Source of the DNA: Rhynchopus sp. YZ270_cl-10
Lineage: Eukaryota > Euglenozoa > Diplonemea > Diplonemida > Diplonemidae
DNA: 64,000 nt
Direction of reading: 5' to 3'
NCBI GenBank assembly: GCA_964035575.1
Contig: OZ037932.1
Span: 744,001 to 808,000, forward strand
Position 1 is the stretch's first letter. Each line of letters begins with the position of its first letter. The notes below the pieces were generated by a model. It did no database searches, was not told the origin of the DNA, and saw only the letters and a program-made list of their open reading frames with translations. Shown one piece after another: positions 48,391-58,275 of the stretch. Position numbers and translations under genes: made by a program.

Positions 48391-51300
48391 TTATTGGGCT
48401 GAGGAGGAATCCGATGAAGAAGAAGCAGATGCAGAAGAGTCGCTCGCGTCAGACTCGTCATCCATAGGGGGCAACGGCGGCAGTGTTGGCAGTGGCGGGA
48501 GGGGTGTGGAGGCTGCTGCGGTTGACGGTGCAGAGGTGGGTCCTGAGACGGTGGCAGGTGCAAAGGTCGGCACAGTTGCTGCTCCAGTTGCGGGCACTGT
48601 CGTGGGAATGACAGCCGATCCAGTTGCGGGCACTGCGGTTGCAGGTGCAAAAGTCGGGATGACAGCCGATCCAGTTGCAGGCACTGCGGTGGGAACAGCA
48701 GATCCAGTTGAGGGCACTGCAGTTGCAGGTGCAGAAGTTGGGATGACAGCCGATCCAGTTGCGGGAACTGCGGTGGGAACAGCCGATCCAGTTGCGGGCA
48801 CTGCAGTTGCAGGTGCAGAAGTCGGGACGACAGCCGATCCAGTTGAGGGCACTGCGGTTGCAGGTGCAGAAGTCGGGATGACAGCCGATCCAGTTGCGGG
48901 AACTGCGGTGGGAACAGCCGATCCAGTTGCGGGCACTGCAGTTGCAGGTGCAGAAGTCGGGACGACAGCCGATCCAGTTGCAGGCACTGCGGTTGCAGGT
49001 GCAAAAGTCGGGATGACAGCCGATCCAGTTGCGGGCACTGCGGTGGGAACAGCAGATCCAGTTGAGGGCACTGCAGTTGCAGGTGCAGAAGTCGGGACGA
49101 CAGCCGATCCAGTTGCAGGCACTGCGGTGGGAACAGCAGATCCAGTTGAGGGCACTGCAGTTGCAGGTGCAGAAGTTGGGATGACAGCCGATCCAGTTGC
49201 GGGAACTGCGGTGGGAACAGCAGATCCAGTTGCGGGCACTGCAGTTGCAGGTGCAGAAGTCGGGACGACAGCCGATCCAGTTGCAGGCACTGCGGTTGCA
49301 GGTGCAAAAGTCGGGATGACAGCCGATCCAGTTGCGGGCACTGCGGTGGGAACAGCAGATCCAGTTGAGGGCACTGCAGTTGCAGGTGCAGAAGTCGGGA
49401 CGACAGCCGATCCAGTTGCAGGCACTGCGGTGGGAACAGCAGATCCAGTTGAGGGCACTGCAGTTGCAGGTGCAGAAGTCGGGACGACAGCCGATCCAGT
49501 TGCAGGCACTGCGGTGGGAACAGCAGATCCAGTTGAGGGCACTGCAGTTGCAGGTGCAGAAGTCGGGACGACAGCCGATCCAGTTGCAGGCACTGCGGTG
49601 GGAACATCAAATCCAGTTGCGGGCACTGCGGTGGGAACAGCAGATCCAGTTGCGGGCACTGCAGTTGCAGGTGCAGAAGTCGGGACGACAGCCGATCCAG
49701 TTGCAGGCACTGCGGTGGGAACAGCCGATCCAGTTGCAGGCACTGCGGTGGGAACATCAAATCCAGTTGCGGGCACTGCGGTGGGAACAGCAGATCCAGT
49801 TGAGGGCACTGCAGTTGCAGGTGCAGAAGTCGGGACGACAGCCGATCCAGTTGCGGGCACTGCGGTGGGAACAGCAGATCCAGTTGAGGGCACTGCAGTT
49901 GCAGGTGCAGAAGTTGGGATGACAGCCGATCCAGTTGCGGGAACTGCGGTGGGAACAGCAGATCCAGTTGCGGGCACTGCAGTTGCAGGTGCAGAAGTCG
50001 GGACGACAGCCGATCCAGTTGCAGGCACTGCGGTTGCAGGTGCAAAAGTCGGGATGACAGCCGATCCAGTTGCGGGCACTGCGGTGGGAACAGCAGATCC
50101 AGTTGAGGGCACTGCAGTTGCAGGTGCAGAAGTTGGGATGACAGCCGATCCAGTTGCGGGAACTGCGGTGGGAACAGCAGATCCAGTTGCGGGCACTGCA
50201 GTTGCAGGTGCAGAAGTCGGGACGACAGCCGATCCAGTTGCAGGCACTGCGGTGGGAACAGCAGATCCAGTTGCGGGCACTGCAGTTGCAGGTGCAGAAG
50301 TCGGGACGACAGCCGATCCAGTTGCAGGCACTGCGGTGGGAACAGCAGATCCAGTTGAGGGCACTGCAGTTGCAGGTGCAGAAGTTGGGATGACAGCCGA
50401 TCCAGTTGCGGGCACTGCAGTTGCAGGTGCAGAAGTCGGGACGACAGCCGATCCAGTTGCGGGCACTGCGGTGGGAACAGCAGATCCAGTTGAGGGCACT
50501 GCAGTTGCAGGTGCAGAAGTTGGGATGACAGCCGATCCAGTTGCGGGAACTGCGGTGGGAACAGCAGATCCAGTTGCGGGCACTGCAGTTGCAGGTGCAG
50601 AAGTCGGGACGACAGCCGATCCAGTTGCAGGCACTGCGGTTGCAGGTGCAAAAGTCGGGATGACAGCCGATCCAGTTGCGGGCACTGCGGTGGGAACAGC
50701 AGATCCAGTTGAGGGCACTGCAGTTGCAGGTGCAGAAGTTGGGATGACAGCCGATCCAGTTGCGGGAACTGCGGTGGGAACAGCAGATCCAGTTGCGGGC
50801 ACTGCAGTTGCAGGTGCAGAAGTCGGGACGACAGCCGATCCAGTTGCAGGCACTGCGGTGGGAACAGCAGATCCAGTTGCGGGCACTGCAGTTGCAGGTG
50901 CAGAAGTCGGGACGACAGCCGATCCAGTTGCAGGCACTGCGGTGGGAACAGCAGATCCAGTTGAGGGCACTGCAGTTGCAGGTGCAGAAGTTGGGATGAC
51001 AGCCGATCCAGTTGCGGGCACTGCAGTTGCAGGTGCAGAAGTCGGGACGACAGCCGATCCAGTTGCAGGCACTGCGGTGGGAACAGCAGATCCAGTTGAG
51101 GGCACTGCAGTTGCAGGTGCAGAAGTTGGGATGACAGCCGATCCAGTTGCGGGAACTGCGGTGGGAACAGCAGATCCAGTTGCGGGCACTGCAGTTGCAG
51201 GTGCAGAAGTCGGGACGACAGCCGATCCAGTTGCAGGCACTGCGGTGGGAACAGCAGATCCAGTTGAGGGCACTGCAGTTGCAGGTGCAGAAGTCGGGAT

Positions 51301-52362
51301 GACAGCCGATCCAGTTGCGGGAACTGCGGTGGGAACAGCCGATCCAGTTGCGGGCACTGCAGTTGCAGGTGCAGAAGTCGGGACGACAGCCGATCCAGTT
51401 GCAGGCACTGCGGTTGCAGGTGCAAAAGTCGGGATGACAGCCGATCCAGTTGCGGGCACTGCGGTGGGAACAGCAGATCCAGTTGAGGGCACTGCAGTTG
51501 CAGGTGCAGAAGTCGGGACGACAGCCGATCCAGTTGCAGGCACTGCGGTGGGAACAGCAGATCCAGTTGAGGGCACTGCAGTTGCAGGTGCAGAAGTTGG
51601 GATGACAGCCGATCCAGTTGCGGGAACTGCGGTGGGAACAGCAGATCCAGTTGCGGGCACTGCAGTTGCAGGTGCAGAAGTCGGGACGACAGCCGATCCA
51701 GTTGCAGGCACTGCGGTGGGAACAGCAGATCCAGTTGCGGGCACTGCAGTTGCAGGTGCAGAAGTCGGGACGACAGCCGATCCAGTTGCAGGCACTGCGG
51801 TGGGAACAGCAGATCCAGTTGAGGGCACTGCAGTTGCAGGTGCAGAAGTTGGGATGACAGCCGATCCAGTTGCGGGCACTGCAGTTGCAGGTGCAGAAGT
51901 CGGGACGACAGCCGATCCAGTTGCAGGCACTGCGGTGGGAACAGCAGATCCAGTTGAGGGCACTGCAGTTGCAGGTGCAGAAGTTGGGATGACAGCCGAT
52001 CCAGTTGCGGGAACTGCGGTGGGAACAGCAGATCCAGTTGCGGGCACTGCAGTTGCAGGTGCAGAAGTCGGGACGACAGCCGATCCAGTTGCAGGCACTG
52101 CGGTGGGAACATCAAATCCAGTTGCGGGAACTGCGGTGGGAACAGCCGATCCAGTTGCGGGCACTGCAGTTGAGTCAGACGCATCACTCGAACCCGAAGA
52201 GGAATACGATGCACTCCCGTCACCCGAGTCAGAGCTGGCATCCATTGGCGGCAAAGGCGGCAGAGGTGGCAGAGGTGTGGGAGATGCCGAAGCAGCGGGC
52301 ACCGATGTTGCCATGCACAGCACAGGCAGCGTCAGGCACAACAGAGTCAGGGAGGTGGTCAT
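48391..52362 (-). CDS. Secreted Ala/Pro/Thr/Val repeat protein (mucin-like)
   Basis: A 1323-residue single-exon protein. The signal peptide MTTSLTLLCLTLPVLCMATS probably ends before residue 25; the leader acceptor is near 52380. A Pro/Leu and Asp/Ser segment (TPLPPLPPLPPMD) follows, then about 1200 residues of tandem repeats built from an 11-residue unit (PTAVPATGSAV) and a 17-residue unit (PTSAPATAVPATGSAVV), commonly alternating as a 28-residue, 84-bp module with A/S and V/I variation. The C-terminus repeats the N-terminal flank (TPLPPLPTLPPLPPMD, then Asp/Ser-rich) and ends SSSAQ. There are no cysteines in the repeats and no transmembrane or clear GPI signal. The Thr, Ser and Pro content suggests heavy O-glycosylation and a cell-wall or secreted coat role. 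The array is likely variable in length. Confidence 0.75.
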   Translation of the reverse strand: MTTSLTLLCLTLPVLCMATSVPAASASPTPLPPLPPLPPMDASSDSGDGSASYSSSGSSDASDSTAVPATGSAVPTAVPATGFDVPTAVPATGSAVVPTSAPATAVPATGSAVPTAVPATGSAVIPTSAPATAVPSTGSAVPTAVPATGSAVVPTSAPATAVPATGSAVIPTSAPATAVPSTGSAVPTAVPATGSAVVPTSAPATAVPATGSAVPTAVPATGSAVVPTSAPATAVPATGSAVPTAVPATGSAVIPTSAPATAVPSTGSAVPTAVPATGSAVVPTSAPATAVPSTGSAVPTAVPATGSAVIPTFAPATAVPATGSAVVPTSAPATAVPATGSAVPTAVPATGSAVIPTSAPATAVPSTGSAVPTAVPATGSAVVPTSAPATAVPATGSAVPTAVPATGSAVIPTSAPATAVPSTGSAVPTAVPATGSAVVPTSAPATAVPATGSAVIPTSAPATAVPSTGSAVPTAVPATGSAVVPTSAPATAVPATGSAVPTAVPATGSAVVPTSAPATAVPATGSAVPTAVPATGSAVIPTSAPATAVPSTGSAVPTAVPATGSAVIPTFAPATAVPATGSAVVPTSAPATAVPATGSAVPTAVPATGSAVIPTSAPATAVPSTGSAVPTAVPATGSAVVPTSAPATAVPATGSAVIPTSAPATAVPSTGSAVPTAVPATGSAVVPTSAPATAVPATGSAVPTAVPATGSAVVPTSAPATAVPATGSAVPTAVPATGSAVIPTSAPATAVPSTGSAVPTAVPATGSAVIPTFAPATAVPATGSAVVPTSAPATAVPATGSAVPTAVPATGSAVIPTSAPATAVPSTGSAVPTAVPATGSAVVPTSAPATAVPSTGSAVPTAVPATGFDVPTAVPATGSAVPTAVPATGSAVVPTSAPATAVPATGSAVPTAVPATGFDVPTAVPATGSAVVPTSAPATAVPSTGSAVPTAVPATGSAVVPTSAPATAVPSTGSAVPTAVPATGSAVVPTSAPATAVPSTGSAVPTAVPATGSAVIPTFAPATAVPATGSAVVPTSAPATAVPATGSAVPTAVPATGSAVIPTSAPATAVPSTGSAVPTAVPATGSAVVPTSAPATAVPSTGSAVPTAVPATGSAVIPTFAPATAVPATGSAVVPTSAPATAVPATGSAVPTAVPATGSAVIPTSAPATAVPSTGSAVVPTSAPATAVPATGSAVPTAVPATGSAVIPTSAPATAVPSTGSAVPTAVPATGSAVIPTFAPATAVPATGSAVIPTTVPATGAATVPTFAPATVSGPTSAPSTAAASTPLPPLPTLPPLPPMDDESDASDSSASASSSSDSSSAQ
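48600..52170. repeat. 3.5-kb minisatellite array, 84-bp and 51/33-bp units
   Basis: GATCCAGTTGCGGGCACTGC-type units recur throughout with few differences. All unit lengths are multiples of three, so three reading frames stay open through the array. Confidence 0.9.
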
Positions 52363-53582
52363 TGTGAAGGATTGAGTATCTGTGTTGTGATTGGGGTGAC
52401 GGTGTGGGCGATCTTTGGGAGTAAATGCCAAGCTACCCTCTTCAACATTTTCTTTGCACAGAACCACACCAGTGAATTTGTGGCAAGGTTTTCTTTTTAC
52501 TCTTTTTTTTTTTGAAACTGTTTTTTTTTTTTTTGTTGGGTATTCACATGCAAAAAATGGAGGGGTATAAAACAAAAAAAAATAAGACTTTGAGAGGGGA
52601 GTTGTGGCCAACCTCAAGACAACGGCGTGTGAAGAAGAAAATGGTAATACCGGGAACACAGAAGTCCTGTGGTGCGGTACTGGGAAGAATACAGACTGTG
52701 TATACGTACCGCTGGCTTGCGTTTGGCAAAAAACGAAAGAGATTAAAGTTTTCGCTCCTCTCCGTTCCCTTCAGAACTGTTGAACTTTTTGAACGAAGAC
52801 AAATAATAATAAAAAAACTTGGAAGGGGAAATACACAAAAGAGAGTTGGACCACTTCCCCACACATCCTCTCTTTTTCAATAAAGAAACTAGGTGCTTTT
52901 TGTTCATAAAATCTATTTTGTGTTGTTGAACTCTGTGTTTTTTTCCCCCCGTATAAAGACAATATTTCCTTTGTCTCGGGAAAAAAAGGAATGCATCCGT
53001 TCATTTGAGAGGCATTTTATTTGAAAAAAAATAACCCAATTATTCCGTCCAGCCTTGAAAAAAACAGATCATTTCTTTGTGATCGTTTTTGTTATAGCCA
53101 GAAGGAGCAAAAGGGGAGTTTTTGTAGATGTATTTTTGTTTAGCAAAAGGGGAGTGGAGAGGGAGAAACAGGTGTAGCCGTAACACTGGGGATCGATTCC
53201 CGTTTCTCTCTTTTTTCTTCTTCTATTCTCTCTGTAATACTTCTAATACAATACGGGGAATCGGGGTTTTTTTTTACCAGAATCATTGGCAACACCTTGA
53301 GGAAGGGGAAGGAGATCTCGCAAACACAAAGCGGGTTTTAAACCGTTCATTCGAGGGGAAATTTTCTGTTGCTTGTAAAAAAATATTTAAAAAAACCACG
53401 GAAGAATTTTGGAAGTGTGTAGCAATCACCTTGGGGCAAGTCTCCGTTTTTTCCATCCGTTTTTTTTTGCAAAAAATATGTATTTTTTTTTTCCATTTAC
53501 AGTTATCTGAAAGAAACAATAACAACATTAGCTGAACCCCTGGGATTAGCACAGCGGTTTGAGGGAGTCTTACCGTTCTGCA
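52363..53582. other. Intergenic interval
   Basis: No gene or clear repeat; A/T tracts only. Confidence 0.45.
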
Positions 53583-54289
53583 CTACTTCGCAGGAACGGC
53601 ACGCTTGCAGAAGCCACAGTTGCCACCCTTCTTCGCCCACATGCCACAGCTGGTGCATTTCACCTTGGTCTGCTTTGTGTGGTCGTACGAGGTGGTGTCA
53701 CGGTGCTCATGGGTGAGTGCATTGTTAGAGACAGTTGTCTTTGTCTTGGGTGCTGGGGCTTTTGCTTCGTTGTACTGTCGGGGTGGATGAGGTCAGGCAA
53801 AGGTGAAGAGTACAGGGTGCAAGAAAGCATTATTTTCATTTTCTTTAAAATAAGAGGTCTCAGGACGTTCTAAGGAGAAAATATTCAGAATACGACACGA
53901 GACGGGAAAAAAAGCAGTTCTGTCAATGCCACAAAACACAAAAAGTTAATTTGAAATGCAACGCCTCTTTTACACTTTAACCCTCCAAAGGTACAAAAAG
54001 GGTGTTCCCATTCATCTCTGGTACGCATTCAAGACACGGGGAGAAGAAAAAACAAACGAATAATACATACCTTTGCCTTGGGCGAAGCTGCCGAACGCTC
54101 CTTCTGTGAGGGGCTCTTGCAGAACCCACAGCTACCACCTTTCTGCGCCCACATGCCACAGCTGGTGCATTTCACCTTAGTCTGCTTGGTGTGGTCGTAC
54201 GAGGTGGTGTCGCGGATGGTATGGTTGTGGGCGGTCTGGTGGTTGGACCCCTGCGAGAATGGGGTGGCACCTCCAATTCCAAGAGACAT
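53583..54289 (-). CDS. Twin C4 zinc-ribbon protein, two exons, 136 residues
   Basis: Exon 1 is 54289-54071 and exon 2 is 53774-53583, with a 296-nt GTATGT...CCGACAG intron, phase 0. Each exon encodes the same block: RDTTSYDHTKQTKVK followed by CTSCGMWAxKGGxCGFCK, a CxxC-x9-CxxC zinc ribbon. The two blocks are nearly identical in protein and DNA, so one exon is a recent copy of the other. The linker is Lys/Ala/Pro-rich. The pairing of two ribbons suggests a nucleic-acid- or protein-binding adaptor; family not recognised. An R4 repeat and a CTCCTCTTCAG acceptor at 54405 lie upstream. Confidence 0.8.
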
Positions 54290-54404
54290 TGTGAAGTGTT
54301 GTGTGAAGTGTCCTTTTCCGACGCTTTTAACAAAGAATAGCGGGTTTTAAAAGAACACAAAGAGAAGAATGCAACAGGGGAGGGGGTGTAAAAGTTCAAG
54401 AGTG

Positions 54405-54447
54405 CTGAAGAGGAGTTGGTTAGGAAGGGGGGAAGGATGTGAAACAA
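54405..54447 (-). promoter_or_regulatory. Trans-splice acceptor of the zinc-ribbon gene
   Basis: ACATCCTTCCCCCCTTCC-like tract ending AACTCCTCTTCAG at 54405, directly downstream of an R4 repeat on the transcribed strand. Confidence 0.5.
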
Positions 54448-54530
54448 AGTGAAGTTATTAATGCAGGCACCTCCGACTGACCCACGTACGATGCCAGCCA
54501 TCCGGATGAAAGCACAAGTACCCTGCGGCC
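54448..54530 (+). repeat. R4 repeat
   Basis: GTGAAGTTATTAATGCAGGC, ACCTCCGACTGACC, GATGCCAGCCATCCGGATGA, then AGTACCCTGCGGCC. Confidence 0.7.
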
Positions 54531-54719
54531 AACAAACAAAAGAAAAGAGAAACAGAAAGAGTTTAGCGCGTGATTTCTAATTTATATTATTTTCGTTATG
54601 TTTGGTCCTCCCCACCCCTTTTCTACCCTACCCCCACCCATCTCTCCCAATGTGACAGCCTTACCAAGCACCGCTTTCATTTTTTGTGGTTTATATCTAT
54701 CCCACAAAAAAAGACGAAA

Positions 54720-54759
54720 AGTTCATAAGATGATCCTAAGCCTCTCGTGCTTAGTCACT
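54720..54759 (+). repeat. R1 hairpin repeat, consensus-like copy
   Basis: GTTCATAAGATGATCCTAAG, CCTCTCGTG, CTTAGTCAC after an A-rich head. Confidence 0.75.
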
Positions 54760-54774
54760 CCTTAGTGACCAAAA

Positions 54775-54885
54775 GTTGACTTGAAATATATAGCCCTCTC
54801 GTGAACACAGTGTACCTTGGCACATGACCGGGTGTACCGGGGGTGGACACCCAACCATGCAGTCCTACATCCATTTCATTTACAT
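54775..54885 (+). repeat. R3 repeat, longest copy
   Basis: GTTGACTTGAAATATATAGCC, CTCTCGTGAACACAGTGTAC, CCGGGTGTACCGGGGGTGGA, CACCCAACCATGCAGTCCTA, CATCCATTTCA. Confidence 0.75.
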
Positions 54886-54912
54886 CTGAAAAAAGGGAAA
54901 CCCTTTTCCACG

Positions 54913-55815
54913 CTATTTAATAAAGGACCCGCCAATACCGTTCGCGAAGGGACGGTCCGGTTTGACGTGCTTGAAGAGGTCCGATCCGTCTGCAGCTTTT
55001 GATTCTTTGATGGATGGGTACACCACTGCACATGCCTCTTGCCATGCTGGATGGTCCAGCATGAAGTTACGGTGTTCTGGTGTTGTCTGGTCATCACGAA
55101 TGTAAACAGACTTGACAATCACACGGTTCCCCTTCTTCGGTGCTGTGGCCATATGCGCTGCACCGTCCGCCCGCACTACCAGCAACGAATTCTCTGCGGC
55201 AACTATAGTGTGTGTCGCATTGTTCCGATCGCGGTACACAGTTTCGGCACCCCCTGAGTTGGCTATGACCAACACTAATTCGTATTGCCTGTTTCGGTAG
55301 AGAAGAGTGTCGCGGTGCCAATCGAGGCCGACACCTTCGTCGTAGACGCGAACCTCAGAAGGAAAGTTGTATGCAGGGACAACGTGACGGTCGCGTGTTA
55401 AGGTGCGTACAGTGTCGCGTACAGCGCTGCTCTGCATGATCTGTGCAATGGTGCTGTTCACATCGGTAATGTAGTTGCGTCGTAGATCATCTGTTCCAAT
55501 CACCACAGCCTTTCCTACCTCAGCCAAAGCTGCAGTTTTCAATCGATTAAACACACTCTCCTCAAGAACATTATTTTTATAAAAAAGCAGCGGCCGGAAT
55601 AAACTTTCCCTTTCACTCGCCTTCGGGAATTTAGGAAGTTTTGAACTCCGTGGTGACTTTGTCGGGGCAATCTCTGGTACCCCCGTAGGAGTGGCGGTCA
55701 CCATTTGAACCATTTTATTAGGCGCCTGAGCATGCCCCCTAGGTTGCGCTGTCATAACCAGAAAAAACCCGACACAAAACCCCAACACCGCTGGCAACCC
55801 TGAACGAGAAGGCAT
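54913..55815 (-). CDS. Secreted/ER 2-oxoglutarate-Fe(II) dioxygenase (P4H-like)
   Basis: A 300-residue single-exon protein. It has a hydrophobic N-terminal signal or anchor (about 7-23), a Pro/Ser/Lys-rich linker to about 70, then a double-stranded beta-helix. The iron motif HxD is WHRD (His167, Asp169); the distal His is in GAAHMA (His221), and the basic co-substrate residue is probably Arg231 in KKGNRVIVKS. Strands YELVLVIANSG and NSLLVVRADGAAH fit the P4H/2OG-FeII family. The likely role is hydroxylation of proline or another residue on secretory proteins; the nearby Pro-rich repeat protein would be a natural substrate, but that is speculation. The 5' leader follows a C/T-rich tract ending in AG at about 55830. 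Confidence 0.72.
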   Translation of the reverse strand: MPSRSGLPAVLGFCVGFFLVMTAQPRGHAQAPNKMVQMVTATPTGVPEIAPTKSPRSSKLPKFPKASERESLFRPLLFYKNNVLEESVFNRLKTAALAEVGKAVVIGTDDLRRNYITDVNSTIAQIMQSSAVRDTVRTLTRDRHVVPAYNFPSEVRVYDEGVGLDWHRDTLLYRNRQYELVLVIANSGGAETVYRDRNNATHTIVAAENSLLVVRADGAAHMATAPKKGNRVIVKSVYIRDDQTTPEHRNFMLDHPAWQEACAVVYPSIKESKAADGSDLFKHVKPDRPFANGIGGSFIK

Positions 55816-56425
55816 TTTTTCCCCTCAGCAACCTTACCTCAAATAGGGTCCGTTAATTGGAAAGGAAGAGGGGAAATAAAGCAAAGAGGAGGAAAGAAAG
55901 AATGTCCCCTCTCCTACCTCTTTAAAGAGAGGCGCACCCCCAAGGGGAAGAAGGAAAAAAAAAACAATTAGGGTGGGGGAGGGTGTGCTGTAGGTGTGGT
56001 AGGTGTGTTGAAAAGCGTTATTTCCTCAAGAGCAGAACACAAAATGGCCCCCTGAAGTGGTGGTGGTGGTGGAGCTCCGGAAAAGGAAATAGTGTTGAAA
56101 TTTTCATCTAATTTTGATAGGAAAAAAAATATCGAGACTTTCTTTTCATTCTATTGTTCTAAGTACAGAGGGGAAAATATATACCCCAAAAGAAATCATT
56201 ATTGAACACCTCTTACTCACGATAGCCTCGGATGAAACCACAAATCCGGACAACAAAACAGAATTTTTTCTATTTTTTTGAAATACAGCCCTGAGGGTAT
56301 ACTGTGGTGTGGACCTCCTCCCCTTCCCAACCATGCATTATTCCTACATCCATTTTCGAGGTTCTGAAAAACACCCAAATTGCAAAAACTCGCTCTCCCC
56401 CTCTCCCCCTTCACCTCCACTTTCT
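55816..56425. other. Intergenic interval
   Basis: Only a diverged R3 copy near 56280-56362 is recognised; no gene. Confidence 0.5.
56280..56362 (+). repeat. R3 repeat, diverged
   Basis: GAAATACAGCCCTGAGGGTAT, GTGGTGTGGACC, CCCAACCATGCATTATTCC, TACATCCATTTTCG. Confidence 0.55.
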
Positions 56426-56746
56426 CTAAGGAGGTTCGAGTGTACCTTGAGAGTCAGGCTCTGTGACGATGCGGAGAAGATATTTGAGACGTGCTGTTGC
56501 TTCAGCCATGGTGCGTACTACTTGAAGCGCTTCCACCTCTGCAGCAGTACTTTCTGTGGACTCCGCTCCCTGCGCCCTGTCGCAGCAACCCTGTTCTGCC
56601 GCCGACACACACTGCTCCACTACATCCAAAGCGAGTCGTGCCTGCATCTGAGCCTCCTCCACACCCCACGCTACCTTCGCAGGGTGCGCATCAACACGTG
56701 CATCAATCCGTAACGGACGGATTCCAGATGTCTTCGCTACCTCCAT
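56426..56746 (-). CDS. Small helical protein, 106 residues
   Basis: Starts MEVAKTSGIRPLRIDARVDA, then mostly alpha-helical and Ala/Glu/Gln-rich (WGVEEAQMQARLALDVVEQC, VEALQVVRTMAEATARLKYL), ending TLEPP. I do not recognise it; small helical subunits of this type occur in trafficking and tethering complexes. Upstream on the minus strand are a CT-rich tract ending CTCAG (about 56810), an R1 copy, and a second possible acceptor TTTCTTAAG only 2 nt from the ATG. A possible donor CAAG|GTACAC occurs near the end, so another exon cannot be excluded. Confidence 0.55.
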   Translation of the reverse strand: MEVAKTSGIRPLRIDARVDAHPAKVAWGVEEAQMQARLALDVVEQCVSAAEQGCCDRAQGAESTESTAAEVEALQVVRTMAEATARLKYLLRIVTEPDSQGTLEPP

Positions 56747-56767
56747 CCTTAAGAAATGCTTCTTTTA

Positions 56768-56803
56768 ACGATGAACCACCTCTATGCTTGGTCACTTTAC
56801 TGA
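56768..56803 (+). repeat. R1 repeat in the leader of the small helical gene
   Basis: AACGATGAACCACCTCTATG then CTTGGTCAC; stem and loop diverged. Confidence 0.5.
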
Positions 56804-56867
56804 GAGGGGGAGAGAGAGAGAGAGGAGAGTGTCTTCTGTTAGGGTTGAGGTGAAAAAAAAAGGTTAA

Positions 56868-58275
56868 CCCTTTACGGACCACGACCGATTTTTTCGATTT
56901 GCTAGGATCTTCTCTCCCGTAGGTAAAATGTGATCTGATGCATATTTTTGATCGTACCTGGCCGCAATTGAAAGATTTTGAGCAGATCTTTCAAATGGAG
57001 CAGAAATCGAAATAAAATGAGAAAAATGGAAAATGGAAAATTGAGGAGAGCTGATATTTTTTTCTGAAAATTTTGAAGAAAAAAATTATTCCGGCTGCGC
57101 ACCTGTTTTTTCGGTTTTCGAAAATGGCTTTATTTGAAAGATCGGTTCAAAATCTTTCAAAAGAAAAAAAAATCGATCAAAAAGTCCTAGTAGATAATGT
57201 CTCACTGCATGGAGAGAAGGTACCAACCAACTACATATACCGTAATTGTACAGAGGTTGGACAGTACAAAAGTTGGGGCTTTTGGGACTTTTGGCCAACT
57301 TGGCATGGTGCTGAACAAAGGTGAACGCCGCATCCCACGCACATGTAATCTGTTTTCAGACGCCTGTTTCCCAAGCAAGAAGAAGTTGTCGACCAACACC
57401 CTCCTGCCAGTGTCTCTGTACCTTGACCGTGTTGATATAGATTTTGTACCCCTCCCTGTGGCTTTCCGTACCCTCCCGCCGAAATTTCGAAGGGACCCTC
57501 CGAAAAAAATTTTTTTGGTCGCGAAAATCGGTCCAAAAACGGTCTAGATTGCCCCATGCGTGGCATTCCGGGCAATTTGAGGGCAATTTGGCGTGCAAGA
57601 GCCATGTGTGGGGCACCATGTGCCCCCATGCTGCACCCCTTATACAGGGTTTTTACAGGCAAAAAATGAAAAACGACAGTCGGGCACAAAAAGCCACGGA
57701 TCGGGGCACAAAGTTACATCCCACCCTCCCTTGGCCCTCGGGACTCCTTTCGGGAGTTCAGGGCTTCCCTCGGGCCTTCGGCCCTCGGGGAGCCCTGACC
57801 TCCCTCAAGGGTCCCTCGGGCTTTGGCGGGAGGGAGGGAAATAACCATTCTGTACAATGTTCCTCAAAAGACAAAATGCAATAAATACACGGAGAAGAGG
57901 CACATCCAGTTCAGGGTCAGGAACTGCAACTACGCGTGTTACTTTGCCCAGTCGCGGGTATTTTCCATTATTTTAGTTTCGTTCTGAAGACCGTACAAAA
58001 TGGTTCCCTGCACACCAAAGTTTGAATCCTCTGATGACTCAAGCGCGTCAGAATGGTACATATTCCCCAAAAAATGACCCAAAATACCCTATTATGTGAT
58101 AATGCCGGGTGTGGATGAGAGGGGATGAGAGCGTCAAAAAAAAATCGAATCTTGCGTCTTTTGAAAGATTTCGCACAAAATCTTCTCATTAAAAAAAAAA
58201 ATCTTCAAAAAGTCCTAGTGGAAGCCAATTTAGGTGGTTGCGTGGACATATATGTCCCCTCTGGTCCTTAAAGGG
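56868..58275 (-). mobile_element. piggyBac-like element, decayed (1408 bp)
   Basis: Ends are CCCTTTACGGACC and GGTCCTTAAAGGG, an inverse pair, with TTAA on both sides (56864-56867 and 58276-58279), the piggyBac target duplication. On the minus strand near 57.40-57.28 kb a frame reads LVDNFFLLGKQASENRLHVR, matching the DNFFT...GT-R-NR region of piggyBac transposases; a neighbouring frame holds a GYKIYINTVK piece. The coding region is broken and too short for a full transposase, so the element is non-autonomous. Confidence 0.75.

Noticed and set aside
48506-52375. 1289-codon plus-strand frame and a second minus-strand frame over the repeat array
   Set aside because: They stay open only because all repeat units are multiples of three. 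They lack the signal peptide and flanks of the chosen frame.
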